Source: Anoxynatronum buryatiense
GTDB lineage: Bacteria; Bacillota; Clostridia; Peptostreptococcales; Tindalliaceae
Assembly: GCF_900182905.1 (NCBI RefSeq)
Contig: NZ_FXUF01000004.1
Coordinates: 62,001 to 126,000, forward strand
Direction: 5' to 3'
Length of the DNA: 64,000 nucleotides
Below are positions 8,238-15,544 of this stretch, piece by piece. Every line of letters starts with the position of its first letter. The stretch's first letter is position 1. The notes under the pieces were generated by a model, which saw only the letters and a program-made list of their open reading frames with translations, was not told where the DNA came from and made no database searches. Position numbers and translations under genes: made by a program.

Positions 8238-9911
8238 TTATTCAGCCCAGCCGATGGCGGGCAGATCCAGGCCGTACACTTGGGCATCATAGTTGGCCAG
8301 CTTTTTATTGAACACCAGCAGGGTGACATCGTTAAAGAGGGGGATGATGGGCTGTTCTTCCGCTGAGATTTCCTGAATTTCCTGATAAATGGCATGGCGG
8401 CGGTCCAGGTTCAGTTCGCCATCGACAGCGGCCATGAGTTCATTCACCCGGGGATTATCGTAACCCAGGCGATAACCCACGTTCTGGTCACCGTCGGGAA
8501 GCATGAACCGGCGGAAGATGGTGGCGGCTTCGCTGTTGGACAAACCCTGTTGCGCCCGGGCCAAATGGTGGGTGCCTGCTTTCATTTCTTCCCGCACCGC
8601 GGTCCATTCCATCACCTGAATGGTGGCATCCAGACCGATTTCGGAAAACCAGACAGAAAGCAGTTCCGCCTCGGTTTTTTGAAGGGGTTCCCCGCCGTTG
8701 ACATAGAAGGTGATGGGCATCCGCTGGTCTCCCAGTACTTCGGCAGCCAGGGCTTTGGCCTTTTCAGGGTCGTAGGCCACGGGGATATCATGGTAGAAAG
8801 GGGTGCTGTAGTTCAGAATGTTGGTGGTGGGGGTTCCAAAGCCGTGATGCAGTTCATTCACAAAAGTTTCCCGGTCGATGATCAGGCTGGCGGCCTGGCG
8901 CATGCGCACATCATCAAAGGGGAAGGTGGTGCCGTTGGGAATGAGAAAACGAATCATGGTGGATTTGGTGCTGGAAAGGCCAAACCGTTCATCTTTCACC
9001 AGCTCTTCCGCCAAAGCGGGTGTGATGGCACTTAAATCAAGTACGCCCATGATTTCTTCTGCCTTCATGGCGGCAAAGCGGGTGTCCACATCGGGAATCA
9101 CTCGAATGCGAATGGTGTTGGCCACGGCTTTTTCGCCGTAATAATCTTCGTTTCGTTCCAGTACCAGGTATTCATCCAGCACATTTTCCACCAGGCGGAA
9201 AGGGCCGGTTCCCTGGGCAAGGCCGTTGAAATAACCATCTTCTGAGAAGTTGTGAGGGCTGTACATGGCACTGCCGAAGTTCACCATGTTGTAAAGCTGG
9301 GTGGGGGCAGGCTGGGAAAAGACCAGCTGAACCGTATGGTCATCCACTTTGAGCACTTCCTGCAGATTGGGGTAGTGGGTGTCGACATGAAGGGGATAGA
9401 AAGAAGACGTTTTGACTTCCCCGCCCATACGTTCAAAATTGGCCAGCACCGCATCGGCATCAAAGGGGGTGCCGTCATGGAAGGTAACACCCTGGCGCAG
9501 GTGGAAGGTCCACTGGTGGCCGTCTTCTGACATTTCCCAGTCTTCTGCCAGGCCGGGAATGGGAGAGGCGTTACTGTCCTGACTCACCAGGGGTTCCCAG
9601 ACAAAGAGAATAGAGCTGCAGTAGTAGGCGTCCCGTTCGCCGGGGGCCAGGTTACGACGGCCGGCCAGTACAATTTCAGCGTCAGGGTCAACAGGGGTGT
9701 TGGCTTCTGCCACAGCGGGGGCGGTGCTTTCAGCTGCGGGGGTACCGGCGGGTTCGTTCGCTGCAGCGGGGGCAGCGGGGCTGCAACCAGTGATAAGAAG
9801 CATCATCGCCAACAGGAGGGTGAGCAGCAGTGTAAAAGGCTGTTTTCCATGAAAGACGTTGGTGGGGAGCTGATTCGTTTTGCGGAGAGGGACTAAAGAT
9901 AACTGTTTCAT
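8238..9911 (-). CDS. Extracellular solute-binding lipoprotein, family 5 (NikA/DppA type)
   Basis: The 557-residue lipoprotein should capture the substrate at the outer face of the membrane and deliver it to the permeases encoded downstream. After a hydrophobic segment the lipobox LLITGC gives the lipidated cysteine, followed by an Ala/Pro-rich linker. The SBP_bac_5 core follows with 'GLAEDWEMSEDGHQWTFHLR' and 'GVTFHDGTPFDADAVLANFERM'. The ATG at 9911 follows AAGGT at 7 nt; an open frame to 10070 would overlap the upstream gene. Family 5 includes oligopeptide, nickel and cobalt binders. The cobalamin riboswitch and adjacent cbiM favour cobalt, but the metal-binding site cannot be identified from sequence. 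Confidence 0.87.
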   Translation of the reverse strand: MKQLSLVPLRKTNQLPTNVFHGKQPFTLLLTLLLAMMLLITGCSPAAPAAANEPAGTPAAESTAPAVAEANTPVDPDAEIVLAGRRNLAPGERDAYYCSSILFVWEPLVSQDSNASPIPGLAEDWEMSEDGHQWTFHLRQGVTFHDGTPFDADAVLANFERMGGEVKTSSFYPLHVDTHYPNLQEVLKVDDHTVQLVFSQPAPTQLYNMVNFGSAMYSPHNFSEDGYFNGLAQGTGPFRLVENVLDEYLVLERNEDYYGEKAVANTIRIRVIPDVDTRFAAMKAEEIMGVLDLSAITPALAEELVKDERFGLSSTKSTMIRFLIPNGTTFPFDDVRMRQAASLIIDRETFVNELHHGFGTPTTNILNYSTPFYHDIPVAYDPEKAKALAAEVLGDQRMPITFYVNGGEPLQKTEAELLSVWFSEIGLDATIQVMEWTAVREEMKAGTHHLARAQQGLSNSEAATIFRRFMLPDGDQNVGYRLGYDNPRVNELMAAVDGELNLDRRHAIYQEIQEISAEEQPIIPLFNDVTLLVFNKKLANYDAQVYGLDLPAIGWAE

Positions 9912-9940
9912 TGATTGACCTTCTTTCAGGTGTGTTTTTT

Positions 9941-10405
9941 TCATGAAATCACAGACCGCTTGTGATGGACTCGTCGGTGGAAGAACCAGGCGACGCCTCC
10001 GAAAAGCACCCACATACCACCCACCACAGGCCATTTGTGAAGCCGGCGCTGGGTGGTGCCGACGATCCACTGGGCCCGGTGGCCCAAACCGTCATCCACC
10101 AGAATGGTGTGGGGGTTTTCCAGATGACCGAAAGCATAGATCCCTTCATCATCCAGCCGGCCTTCTTCCATCACGTGGCCGATGGGGTCCAGTACGGTGA
10201 CCACCGTGCGGCGGGAAAAGCCGCCTCCGTCATAGGAAACCTGCACCCGGTCCCCTTCAAGGGGATCAATGTGCAGGGAGTGGGCCCAGACTGGCTGCCA
10301 CAGGGCCATGAAGAGCATGGCGCTCATGATGACCATGGCTGAAATAGCAGGAAAAATCAGTCGATGGCGGCTGGAGAAAAACGGAAAAGACGGAAAAACC
10401 AGCAT
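9941..10405 (-). CDS. NikL/CbiL-like membrane-anchored accessory protein of ECF metal transporter
   Basis: The 154-residue protein has an N-terminal hydrophobic segment ending in 'VWAHSLHIDPLEGDRVQVSY', an extracytoplasmic beta-rich domain (about 40-115) and a C-terminal membrane helix ('WPVVGGMWVLFGGVAWFF'). This layout matches NikL/CbiL-type components that replace CbiN in some nickel or cobalt ECF transporters. The conserved histidine after the signal-like region is compatible with metal handling. The gene overlaps cbiM by one base (TGATG), so the two are translationally coupled. No canonical cbiN exists in this locus. The assignment to this family is by resemblance and was not searched. 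Confidence 0.6.
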   Translation of the reverse strand: MLVFPSFPFFSSRHRLIFPAISAMVIMSAMLFMALWQPVWAHSLHIDPLEGDRVQVSYDGGGFSRRTVVTVLDPIGHVMEEGRLDDEGIYAFGHLENPHTILVDDGLGHRAQWIVGTTQRRLHKWPVVGGMWVLFGGVAWFFHRRVHHKRSVIS

Positions 10406-11013
10406 CAGGCAACCCCTCCTTCTTCAAGCCACTGGGGTTTGGCCCGGGCCATCAGCTGCAGGGCAAAGCCGGTGACGACGGCTTCGATGGCCACCAGGGG
10501 AAGGTGGCCGATGATCAGCAGGTTTACCACTGAGGCGGCACCCCGGGCAAAGAGGGGCTGGCTGGTTACCAGCAACAGCACCAGAATAGCCACGGTGAGC
10601 ACGGTGGCCAGCGCGCCGGCGACCATTCCCTTCACTAAGGGACTCAGAGAGAGCCGCAGGTACACCTGGCGGGCGGTGAGGGCAGGAATGGCCAGCATGA
10701 GGGTGTTGGCCCCCAGACTGGTGAGACCGCCGTGCTGGAACAGGATGGCTTGCAGCAGCAAGCCGATGAAGAGGGCGACGGGTGCCCGGCGTCCCAGCAT
10801 CACTCCCAGCAGCCCTGCAATGAGGGGATGAATGGAAGAGGGGCCCACGGGAATGCTGATGAGGGAGACGGCAAAAAAAGTGCCTGTCATCAGACTGATT
10901 TTAGGGATTTCTTCTTCCTGAATCTGTTTCAGACCATAGCCAACCAGGGCTGCGGTACCCGCATAGGTAATGGCGATGGTGGGGGCGTTCAACACACCGT
11001 CGGCTAAATGCAT
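10405..11013 (-). CDS. cbiM: CbiM, substrate-capture membrane component of an ECF cobalt/nickel transporter
   Basis: CbiM binds the metal through its N-terminal loop and works with CbiQ and the ATPase CbiO. The mature N-terminus MHLADGVL is the conserved metal-coordinating start, with His2 in its usual place. 'LFQHGGLTSLGANTLMLAIPA' is the family's mid-protein signature. It has about six hydrophobic segments in 202 residues, the normal size for the short CbiM form without a fused NikN domain. Its partners cbiQ and cbiO are in a separate transcription unit upstream on the same strand, and both units carry cobalamin riboswitches. Riboswitch control argues for cobalt rather than nickel. Confidence 0.88.
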   Translation of the reverse strand: MHLADGVLNAPTIAITYAGTAALVGYGLKQIQEEEIPKISLMTGTFFAVSLISIPVGPSSIHPLIAGLLGVMLGRRAPVALFIGLLLQAILFQHGGLTSLGANTLMLAIPALTARQVYLRLSLSPLVKGMVAGALATVLTVAILVLLLVTSQPLFARGAASVVNLLIIGHLPLVAIEAVVTGFALQLMARAKPQWLEEGGVA

Positions 11014-11074
11014 GGCTCATTGCCTCCTTTGATGGGTGTTCAAGAGTGGTTATCATCTCTTGGTGTACATTCGC

Positions 11075-11557
11075 TTAGTGGGTTATTTGATTTTCGGGGG
11101 TCAGGACTTCGCCGGTCTGGCCTAAAAACTGCAGGTTAAACTCTTCCGGCAGGTGTTCGGCAAAAAGCATGTACCGCCCCGCTTCTTCAATGGTAAAGTA
11201 AAAATGAGTACCCGCCGGGTTCAATTTCAGGGTGTATCCGTAATCCGGCAGGGCGGTGAAGGTGCCATCGGCGGCAATCACTTCTTTTTCTGCTTCCAGC
11301 ACGTGTTGGCCGTGATGTTCCAGATCGGTGATGGAACCATCCATCAGTACAAAGGCCAGGTCCATGGATTCATCTTCACTTTCTTCAAAAGTGATTTCGT
11401 AAGTTCCGATTTCCAGATTCAGTTCGCCGCTCCATTCGTAGGGCAGGTCGCCATGCTCGTGGCCATGGTCATTTTCGGCAGTGCTGCCGGTACATCCATG
11501 GAACAGCAGGGCGGCCAGAAGCAGCAGGATGGTCAGGCTCAAAATGTTTTTTTTCAT
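11075..11557 (-). CDS. Small His-rich lipoprotein of the cobalt locus
   Basis: No named family was recognised. The 160-residue product has a lipoprotein signal with lipobox LLFHGC. After it comes a short linker with HGHEHGD, a likely metal-binding motif, and an acidic beta-rich domain. Further histidines occur mid-protein ('DLEHHGQHVL'), with 'TPENQITH' at the end. It is the first gene after the cobalamin riboswitch at 11735-11890 and lies just upstream of cbiM. This suggests an extracellular metal-scavenging or delivery factor, which is an inference from context. The start has a clean AGGAATC-type ribosome binding site and follows the riboswitch terminator by about 80 nt. Confidence 0.7.
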   Translation of the reverse strand: MKKNILSLTILLLLAALLFHGCTGSTAENDHGHEHGDLPYEWSGELNLEIGTYEITFEESEDESMDLAFVLMDGSITDLEHHGQHVLEAEKEVIAADGTFTALPDYGYTLKLNPAGTHFYFTIEEAGRYMLFAEHLPEEFNLQFLGQTGEVLTPENQITH

Positions 11558-11641
11558 GATTGATTCCTCCCAAAAAGGTTGATGTGAACGTGGTGTATGT
11601 GAGCTGAATAGATGATCCTTTCAGGGAGGGACAGGACTGAC

Positions 11642-11671
11642 AAAAAAAATCCCCTGGCCATTGGCCAAGGG
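11642..11671 (-). terminator. Riboswitch terminator (expression platform 1)
   Basis: On the minus strand CCCTTGGCC and GGCCAGGGG flank an AAT loop and run into eight A/T pairs (T-run at 11649-11642). It lies between the cobalamin aptamer and the lipoprotein gene, as expected for a transcription-terminating cobalamin riboswitch. Confidence 0.75.
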
Positions 11672-11734
11672 TTTTTCCCATCAAAAATCCTCTGGTCGCC
11701 AAACAGGCATACATCCCATGCTTGCTGGCTGCTT

Positions 11735-11890
11735 TCAAGGCCGGTCTCCTGGCTCATGATTCCTCCGCCGCCCTTCCCTTCCCAGATCTTTTGATCCAGT
11801 GGTTTGACAGGGCATTGTCATCATCTACAGTGGTGGGTCCGCGCCGGCTTGCCCGGCTTCCCGATTCTCTTCTTTCGAAGCACCTTAAAA
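11735..11890 (-). promoter_or_regulatory. Cobalamin riboswitch 1 (upstream of lipoprotein-cbiM-nik-type operon)
   Basis: Read on the minus strand the aptamer shows the ordered cobalamin-riboswitch signatures. These are AAGGTGCTT at the 5' side, GAATCGGGAAGCCGG, GCGGACCCACCACTGT, GGGAAGGGAAGGGCGG, and the 3' box AGCCAGGAGACCGGCC. High adenosylcobalamin is expected to favour the terminator at 11642-11671 and shut off the metal transporter genes. A second, similar aptamer lies at 13795-13948. Confidence 0.92.
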
Positions 11891-11914
11891 GGATTGTCCG
11901 ATTCAGTTACCTTC

Positions 11915-11943
11915 AGTATAGGGGGAGAAAGCCTGTTTGTCAA
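11915..11943 (-). promoter_or_regulatory. SigA promoter of riboswitch unit 1
   Basis: On the minus strand TTGACA (11943-11938) and TATACT (11920-11915) are spaced by 17 bp. The same -35/-10 pair with the same spacing precedes riboswitch 2 at 14079-14107. Transcription would start about 20 nt before the aptamer. Confidence 0.8.
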
Positions 11944-11949
11944 ATGTGT

Positions 11950-11994
11950 GTCATACGTCTGCAGGTCATACGTCTGTGGGTCATGCATCAGAAG
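11950..11994. repeat. Three tandem 15-bp repeats abutting promoter 1
   Basis: GTCATACGTCTGCAG, GTCATACGTCTGTGG and GTCATGCATCAGAAG follow one another without gaps. The first two differ at two positions and the third is more diverged. They lie 6 bp beyond the -35 element of the riboswitch-1 promoter, a position suited to an activator site or UP-like element. The promoter of riboswitch 2 lacks them. Confidence 0.6.
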
Positions 11995-12075
11995 TTGCTC
12001 GACCTCGATAGGCGTGACGCCACCTCGATCTTCTCTCAATAAGCGAATGAAGTTGAATCACTTTTGAGTTGAGGC

Positions 12076-12867
12076 TCAGTCCTTTATCAAGGCCAGGGCT
12101 TCTTCAACATTTCGGGGCTGACGGGGATGACCGGCAAAAAGCCGGGCCAGCAGGGGCATGGGGAGCTTGGCGGCTGTCAGCAAGGGAGCGTCGGTGAGCA
12201 CCTCCAGAGGCGGGCCCTGGGCCAGCACTTCCCCTTCCCGCAGCAGAATGACTTCGTCTGCCCAGGCATAGGCCAGTTCCAGATCATGGGTGCTGAAAAT
12301 CAGGGAACGTCCCTGGGCAATCCACTCATCCAATACCTGGCGAAACTGTTCCTGAGCATGGGGATCCAGGCCTGAAAAAGGTTCGTCACATACGATGAGT
12401 TGGGGGTCGGTGGCCAGCAGACCGGCAATGGCCGCCCGTTTTTTCTGCCCAAGGCTCAGCTGATAAGGCGGCTTTTCTCCCAGTGCGGCCAGGCCTACCT
12501 GATCAAGGGAACGGGTGACAGACTGGGCTGTTGCTGTCTTGGAGAATCCCAGATTCCGGGGGCCAAAGGCCACATCCCGGGCAACGGTGGTGGCAAAAAG
12601 CTGGTGGTCTGGGTAATCAAAGAGAAATCCCACCTGCCGCCGCAGCTGGGGGAGCGTCTGGCGGGTGACGGGAATGCCCAGCACTGTTACCTGGCCCTGC
12701 TGGGGCAGAAAAGTGCCGTTCAGGTGGTACAGCAACGTGGTTTTACCACTGCCATTGACGCCCAGCAGGGCGGTGCGTCGGCCGGGGGCAATTTGCAGGT
12801 GAATTTGCTTCAGGCCGGTGGTGCCGTCTCCATAGGTATAGAACAGGTTTTGGATGTGAACCATCAT
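12076..12867 (-). CDS. cbiO: CbiO, ATPase of ECF cobalt transporter
   Basis: Energy-coupling ATPase (263 residues) with Walker A GVNGSGKTT, the CbiO-typical LSLGQKKR signature and Walker B 'LIVCDEPFSGLD', then the switch histidine in 'IFSTHDLELAY'. The start at 12867 shares an ATGA overlap with cbiQ, indicating coupled translation; frames reaching 13059 read through cbiQ and are not used. Together with CbiQ and the distant CbiM it should form a CbiMQO transporter. A homodimer is expected because only one ECF ATPase gene is present. Confidence 0.9.
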   Translation of the reverse strand: MMVHIQNLFYTYGDGTTGLKQIHLQIAPGRRTALLGVNGSGKTTLLYHLNGTFLPQQGQVTVLGIPVTRQTLPQLRRQVGFLFDYPDHQLFATTVARDVAFGPRNLGFSKTATAQSVTRSLDQVGLAALGEKPPYQLSLGQKKRAAIAGLLATDPQLIVCDEPFSGLDPHAQEQFRQVLDEWIAQGRSLIFSTHDLELAYAWADEVILLREGEVLAQGPPLEVLTDAPLLTAAKLPMPLLARLFAGHPRQPRNVEEALALIKD

Positions 12868-13610
12868 GGCAGCAACCCCCTTTCCAGAAAGATGAAACAC
12901 AGAAATAACAGGATCAGCAGCAGGGTGACACCCTTCTCCACAAGCCCCATGGGGGGCGGTGTCTCTGAGGGAATGTGGCCATTGAAAGACCGGGCCTTCA
13001 GTGCCCGGTAAACCTGTTCGGAATGATCGGAAGCTTTCAGAAAAAAGCCGCCGATCCATTCTCCCCAGAAGGGAAGCTGCTCTCTAAGGGACAGTTTTTC
13101 CATGCCCCGGGACTGGAGGGCCCGGCGACCGCTGATGACATCCTGGCGCACCATGATGAAGTAGCGAAAGCTGAGGAGGAGAATGGTGGTCATCACCTCA
13201 GGCATTTTCAGAAGGGTGAGGCCTTCCAGCAATGCTTCGCGGCTGCGGCTGGTGCCCAGGTAGATCAGCACCAGGGTGGCGTTGAAGATCCGCAGGGCCA
13301 GGGTGGCGGCGATGAGACGGTTTTCATGGGGCGGCGGCCAGCCCTGGGCGATGAGCAGGGGCAGGGTGAGTACCAGCAGCATGGGCAGAACCATGAGAAG
13401 CCGCCACCAGGCGGCGGGAGTCATCCGGTTGCCGGTGAACAGAAAAAGCAACAGCACTGGCAGCAGCAGTGCCATTGTTTCCGGCCGCTCCAGCAGCACC
13501 ATGCCCCACAGCACCACAAAGGCGTTGACAATGGCAAGGCCGGGGTGGGTCACCAGCAATGAGGTTGATCTCAGCATTGAAGCGTGGTTGGCTGCGGGCG
13601 GCGTGGGCAT
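12864..13610 (-). CDS. cbiQ: CbiQ, transmembrane coupling component of ECF cobalt transporter
   Basis: The 248-residue EcfT-type protein has several hydrophobic helices in its N-terminal half. Its C-terminal cytoplasmic arm carries a coupling helix with 'ALQSRGME' and a second 'YRALKARSF', the two A-R-G/S type motifs that contact the ATPases. The start is preceded by AGGAAG at 5 nt. It is the first gene after riboswitch 2. Unlike the common cbiM-cbiN-cbiQ-cbiO order, the cbiQO pair is separated from cbiM by its own promoter and riboswitch. Confidence 0.88.
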   Translation of the reverse strand: MPTPPAANHASMLRSTSLLVTHPGLAIVNAFVVLWGMVLLERPETMALLLPVLLLFLFTGNRMTPAAWWRLLMVLPMLLVLTLPLLIAQGWPPPHENRLIAATLALRIFNATLVLIYLGTSRSREALLEGLTLLKMPEVMTTILLLSFRYFIMVRQDVISGRRALQSRGMEKLSLREQLPFWGEWIGGFFLKASDHSEQVYRALKARSFNGHIPSETPPPMGLVEKGVTLLLILLFLCFIFLERGLLP

Positions 13611-13705
13611 GAAGGCTTCCTGCTTTCTGATTCAGATTGATAGTCATCAGATTGATAGTCAATAGTCAAAAGATACTTCATACTGATGCGCTCATGGTTT
13701 CAATG

Positions 13706-13745
13706 CAAAAATCCCTGGCAGGCTGCGAGCCACCAGGGATTTTCC
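13706..13745 (-). terminator. Riboswitch terminator (expression platform 2)
   Basis: On the minus strand AATCCCTGGTGGCT pairs with AGCCTGCCAGGGATT and is followed by a T-run. It sits between the second cobalamin aptamer and cbiQ, mirroring the arrangement of unit 1. Confidence 0.75.
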
Positions 13746-13794
13746 CATCTAAAATCCATGTCAAACCACCGCTGCGGCAGGCAGCAATGGTCAT

Positions 13795-13948
13795 TGTTCA
13801 AGGCCGGTCTCCTGGCTCATGAGTCTTCCGCCGCCCTGCCTTCCCAGGGTCACCCAGTGGCCTGTCAGGGCATTGTCCTCATTCACAGTGGTGGGTCCGC
13901 GCCGGCATGTCCGGTCTTCCCGATTCTCTTTCCTGCGAAAGCACCTTA
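13795..13948 (-). promoter_or_regulatory. Cobalamin riboswitch 2 (upstream of cbiQO)
   Basis: The minus strand reads AAGGTGCTTTCGCAGG, then GAATCGGGAAGACCGG, GCGCGGACCCACCACTGTG, a GGGAAGGCAGGGCGGCGG segment and the 3' box AGCCAGGAGACCGGCC. These are the same ordered elements as riboswitch 1. It should repress cbiQO when adenosylcobalamin is plentiful. Strong similarity of core boxes with divergent peripheral stems suggests an old duplication. Confidence 0.92.
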
Positions 13949-13969
13949 AACAAATCAATGTCATATAGT

Positions 13970-14073
13970 TTCTCAAGCTTCTTTAAGCTTCTTTTAATCT
14001 TCTCAAGTTTCTTAAGCTTCTTTAACCTTCTCAAGCTTCTTCACGTTCTTTAAGCCTCTTCAAGTTTCTTCTG
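13970..14073. repeat. Degenerate short-unit repeat inside the 5' leader of riboswitch 2
   Basis: Over about 100 bp the plus strand is built of CTTCTTTAAG, TTCTCAAG and close variants (for example TTCTCAAGCTTCTTTAAG at the left end). It lies between the promoter (14079-14107) and the aptamer, so it is transcribed as a purine-rich AAGAAGCTTGAGAAG-like leader. Riboswitch 1 has only about 20 nt in the same place. The minus strand has no sustained ATG-started frame here, so it is not coding. Confidence 0.7.
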
Positions 14074-14078
14074 ACTTC

Positions 14079-14107
14079 AGTATAGGTGCTGGCGAAAGGC
14101 TTGTCAA
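14079..14107 (-). promoter_or_regulatory. SigA promoter of riboswitch unit 2 (cbiQO)
   Basis: On the minus strand TTGACA (14107-14102) and TATACT (14084-14079) are 17 bp apart, identical in hexamers and spacing to the promoter of unit 1. The gap from 14108 to the aldolase stop at 14181 shows no convincing terminator. Confidence 0.8.
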
Positions 14108-14180
14108 ATTGCAGTCGCCGGCAAAGGGAAAGTCGGCCTGCCGGGGAGGCAGCAATGCAAAAATCAAAAAGCCGGCGGTG

Positions 14181-15068
14181 TTAGGTGATGGATGCCATGT
14201 AAATATCCCGAATGGCATCTTTCAGCATGGCATTAAAGGCATTGTCTGTTTGCTGTGCGGTCAGCCCTTCCACCAGTGCGCGAGAGAAACTGGCGATGAG
14301 ATGCGGGTTTCGGGACAGGCGTTCAACGGCTTCTTCCCGATTGTAACCGCCGGATAAAGCCACCACGCGCAGAACCCGGGGATGGGTGGTGAGATCCTGG
14401 TAAAAACCATCCCGATCTGGTATGGAGAGCTTCAGCATTACCAGTGCATCTTCAGGCAACTGGTCGAGATGGTTGAGAATTTCAATTTTCAACAGCCGTT
14501 CAGATTCGGCTTTGTCGGTGCTGTGAATATCCACTTCCGGCTCTAATATGGGAACCAGTCCGGCTGCAAGAATCTGCTTCCCGTAATCAAACTGCTGGTC
14601 GACAATTTTTCGAATCCCTTCGGGAACAGCGCTTTTGATCACAGAACGCATTTTTGTGCCAAATATGTGATGTTTTACAGCGCGCGCCAGCAGCTCATCC
14701 AAACCAGTCATGGGCTTCATCAGTTGGACGCCTTCTGAAACATCTGCCAGCCCCTGGTCAACTTTTAGGAAGGAAAGAATCCCTTTCTTTTCCCATAAGT
14801 AGGTTGCGGTGGGCATGCCGTCAACTAAACTGTCCATGGTTTGCTCGAACAGAATGACACCCAGGATATGACCAGAAGTGAAAGCGGGACTGGTCATGAT
14901 TCGGGAGCGCATTTCATGGACGAGTTCAAACATTTTCTCCTTACCGGTGTACTGGTCTTCTGAGATGCCGTAGGCTGCCAATGCTTTGGGGGTGCTGCCG
15001 CCACTCTGGTCGAGTGCCGCAATGAAACCCTTGCCGTTGCCCATTTTTTTAAGCTGGTGCATGTTCAT
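14181..15068 (-). CDS. Fructose-bisphosphate aldolase class I
   Basis: This enzyme should cleave or form fructose 1,6-bisphosphate through a Schiff-base lysine in glycolysis and gluconeogenesis. The 295-residue product matches the length and N-terminus of the Staphylococcus-type class I enzyme ('[20 protein letters not shown]'). It keeps '[14 protein letters not shown]' and the '[13 protein letters not shown]' phosphate-binding segment. The ATG at 15068 follows GGGGT; a frame open to 15116 lacks a ribosome binding site, and a second ATG at 15062 is possible. The gene stands alone between the cobalt locus and the chemotaxis-like genes. Class I aldolases of this type are less usual in Clostridia than class II enzymes. 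Confidence 0.88.
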   Translation of the reverse strand: MNMHQLKKMGNGKGFIAALDQSGGSTPKALAAYGISEDQYTGKEKMFELVHEMRSRIMTSPAFTSGHILGVILFEQTMDSLVDGMPTATYLWEKKGILSFLKVDQGLADVSEGVQLMKPMTGLDELLARAVKHHIFGTKMRSVIKSAVPEGIRKIVDQQFDYGKQILAAGLVPILEPEVDIHSTDKAESERLLKIEILNHLDQLPEDALVMLKLSIPDRDGFYQDLTTHPRVLRVVALSGGYNREEAVERLSRNPHLIASFSRALVEGLTAQQTDNAFNAMLKDAIRDIYMASIT

Positions 15069-15276
15069 GCATTTACCCCATTTCCATATTTCGACAAGAC
15101 GAGTCAACCTGCACATGCAGATCGATATACGGGTAAGCCTGTAACGTGATCCCGCAGTAAGATGATATCCGGATTCGATGGGTTTAAACGCTTCCCGGGA
15201 AAGGAATTATCAGGATTTGAAGGCCAGGGGTGAAAGTTGCTGGATAAAGTGATTGAACGTTGTTGAACAAAGGGGT

Positions 15277-15318
15277 ATCTCATTTAAAGCAGTAAGGGCA
15301 TCTTATTTAAAGCAGTAA
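15277..15318. repeat. 19-bp direct repeat, two copies at 23-bp period
   Basis: ATCTCATTTAAAGCAGTAA (15277-15295) recurs with one mismatch at 15300-15318. It lies in the 476-base AT-rich gap between the aldolase and cheB-cheR genes. No gene is seen in that gap. Confidence 0.6.
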
Positions 15319-15382
15319 AGAGAAGTCGGTGTGCGCATTGGTAATTTGGCTGACATCAATAAACGTGGGTGGAAAAATATAT

Positions 15383-15476
15383 CTGGATAAAAAAATAGTA
15401 TAAGTGGATAAAAATAATAAATTTGGGTAAAAATAATAAATTTGGGTGGATACGATGAGTTTGGGTAGATATAGGA
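15383..15476. repeat. AT-rich tandem repeat array upstream of the CheB-CheR gene
   Basis: The core is an exact tandem pair of AAAAATAATAAATTTGGGT (15410-15428 and 15429-15447). On each side are weaker copies of about 19 nt built around TGGATAAAAATA or TTTGGGTAGAT. The array ends about 70 bp before the ATG at 15545. It may serve as a binding or bent-DNA region, or it may be slippage-prone filler. Confidence 0.65.
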
Positions 15477-15544
15477 TGATGGAATCAGAAAAACATGAAA
15501 GGTGAAAGACTTACCTGCATTTATAAGGATAGGAGGCATCTTTT

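Noticed and set aside
13791-13976. Possible leader peptide in riboswitch 2
   Set aside because: The frame is simply the aptamer sequence; no ribosome binding site, and the aptamer explains the conservation.
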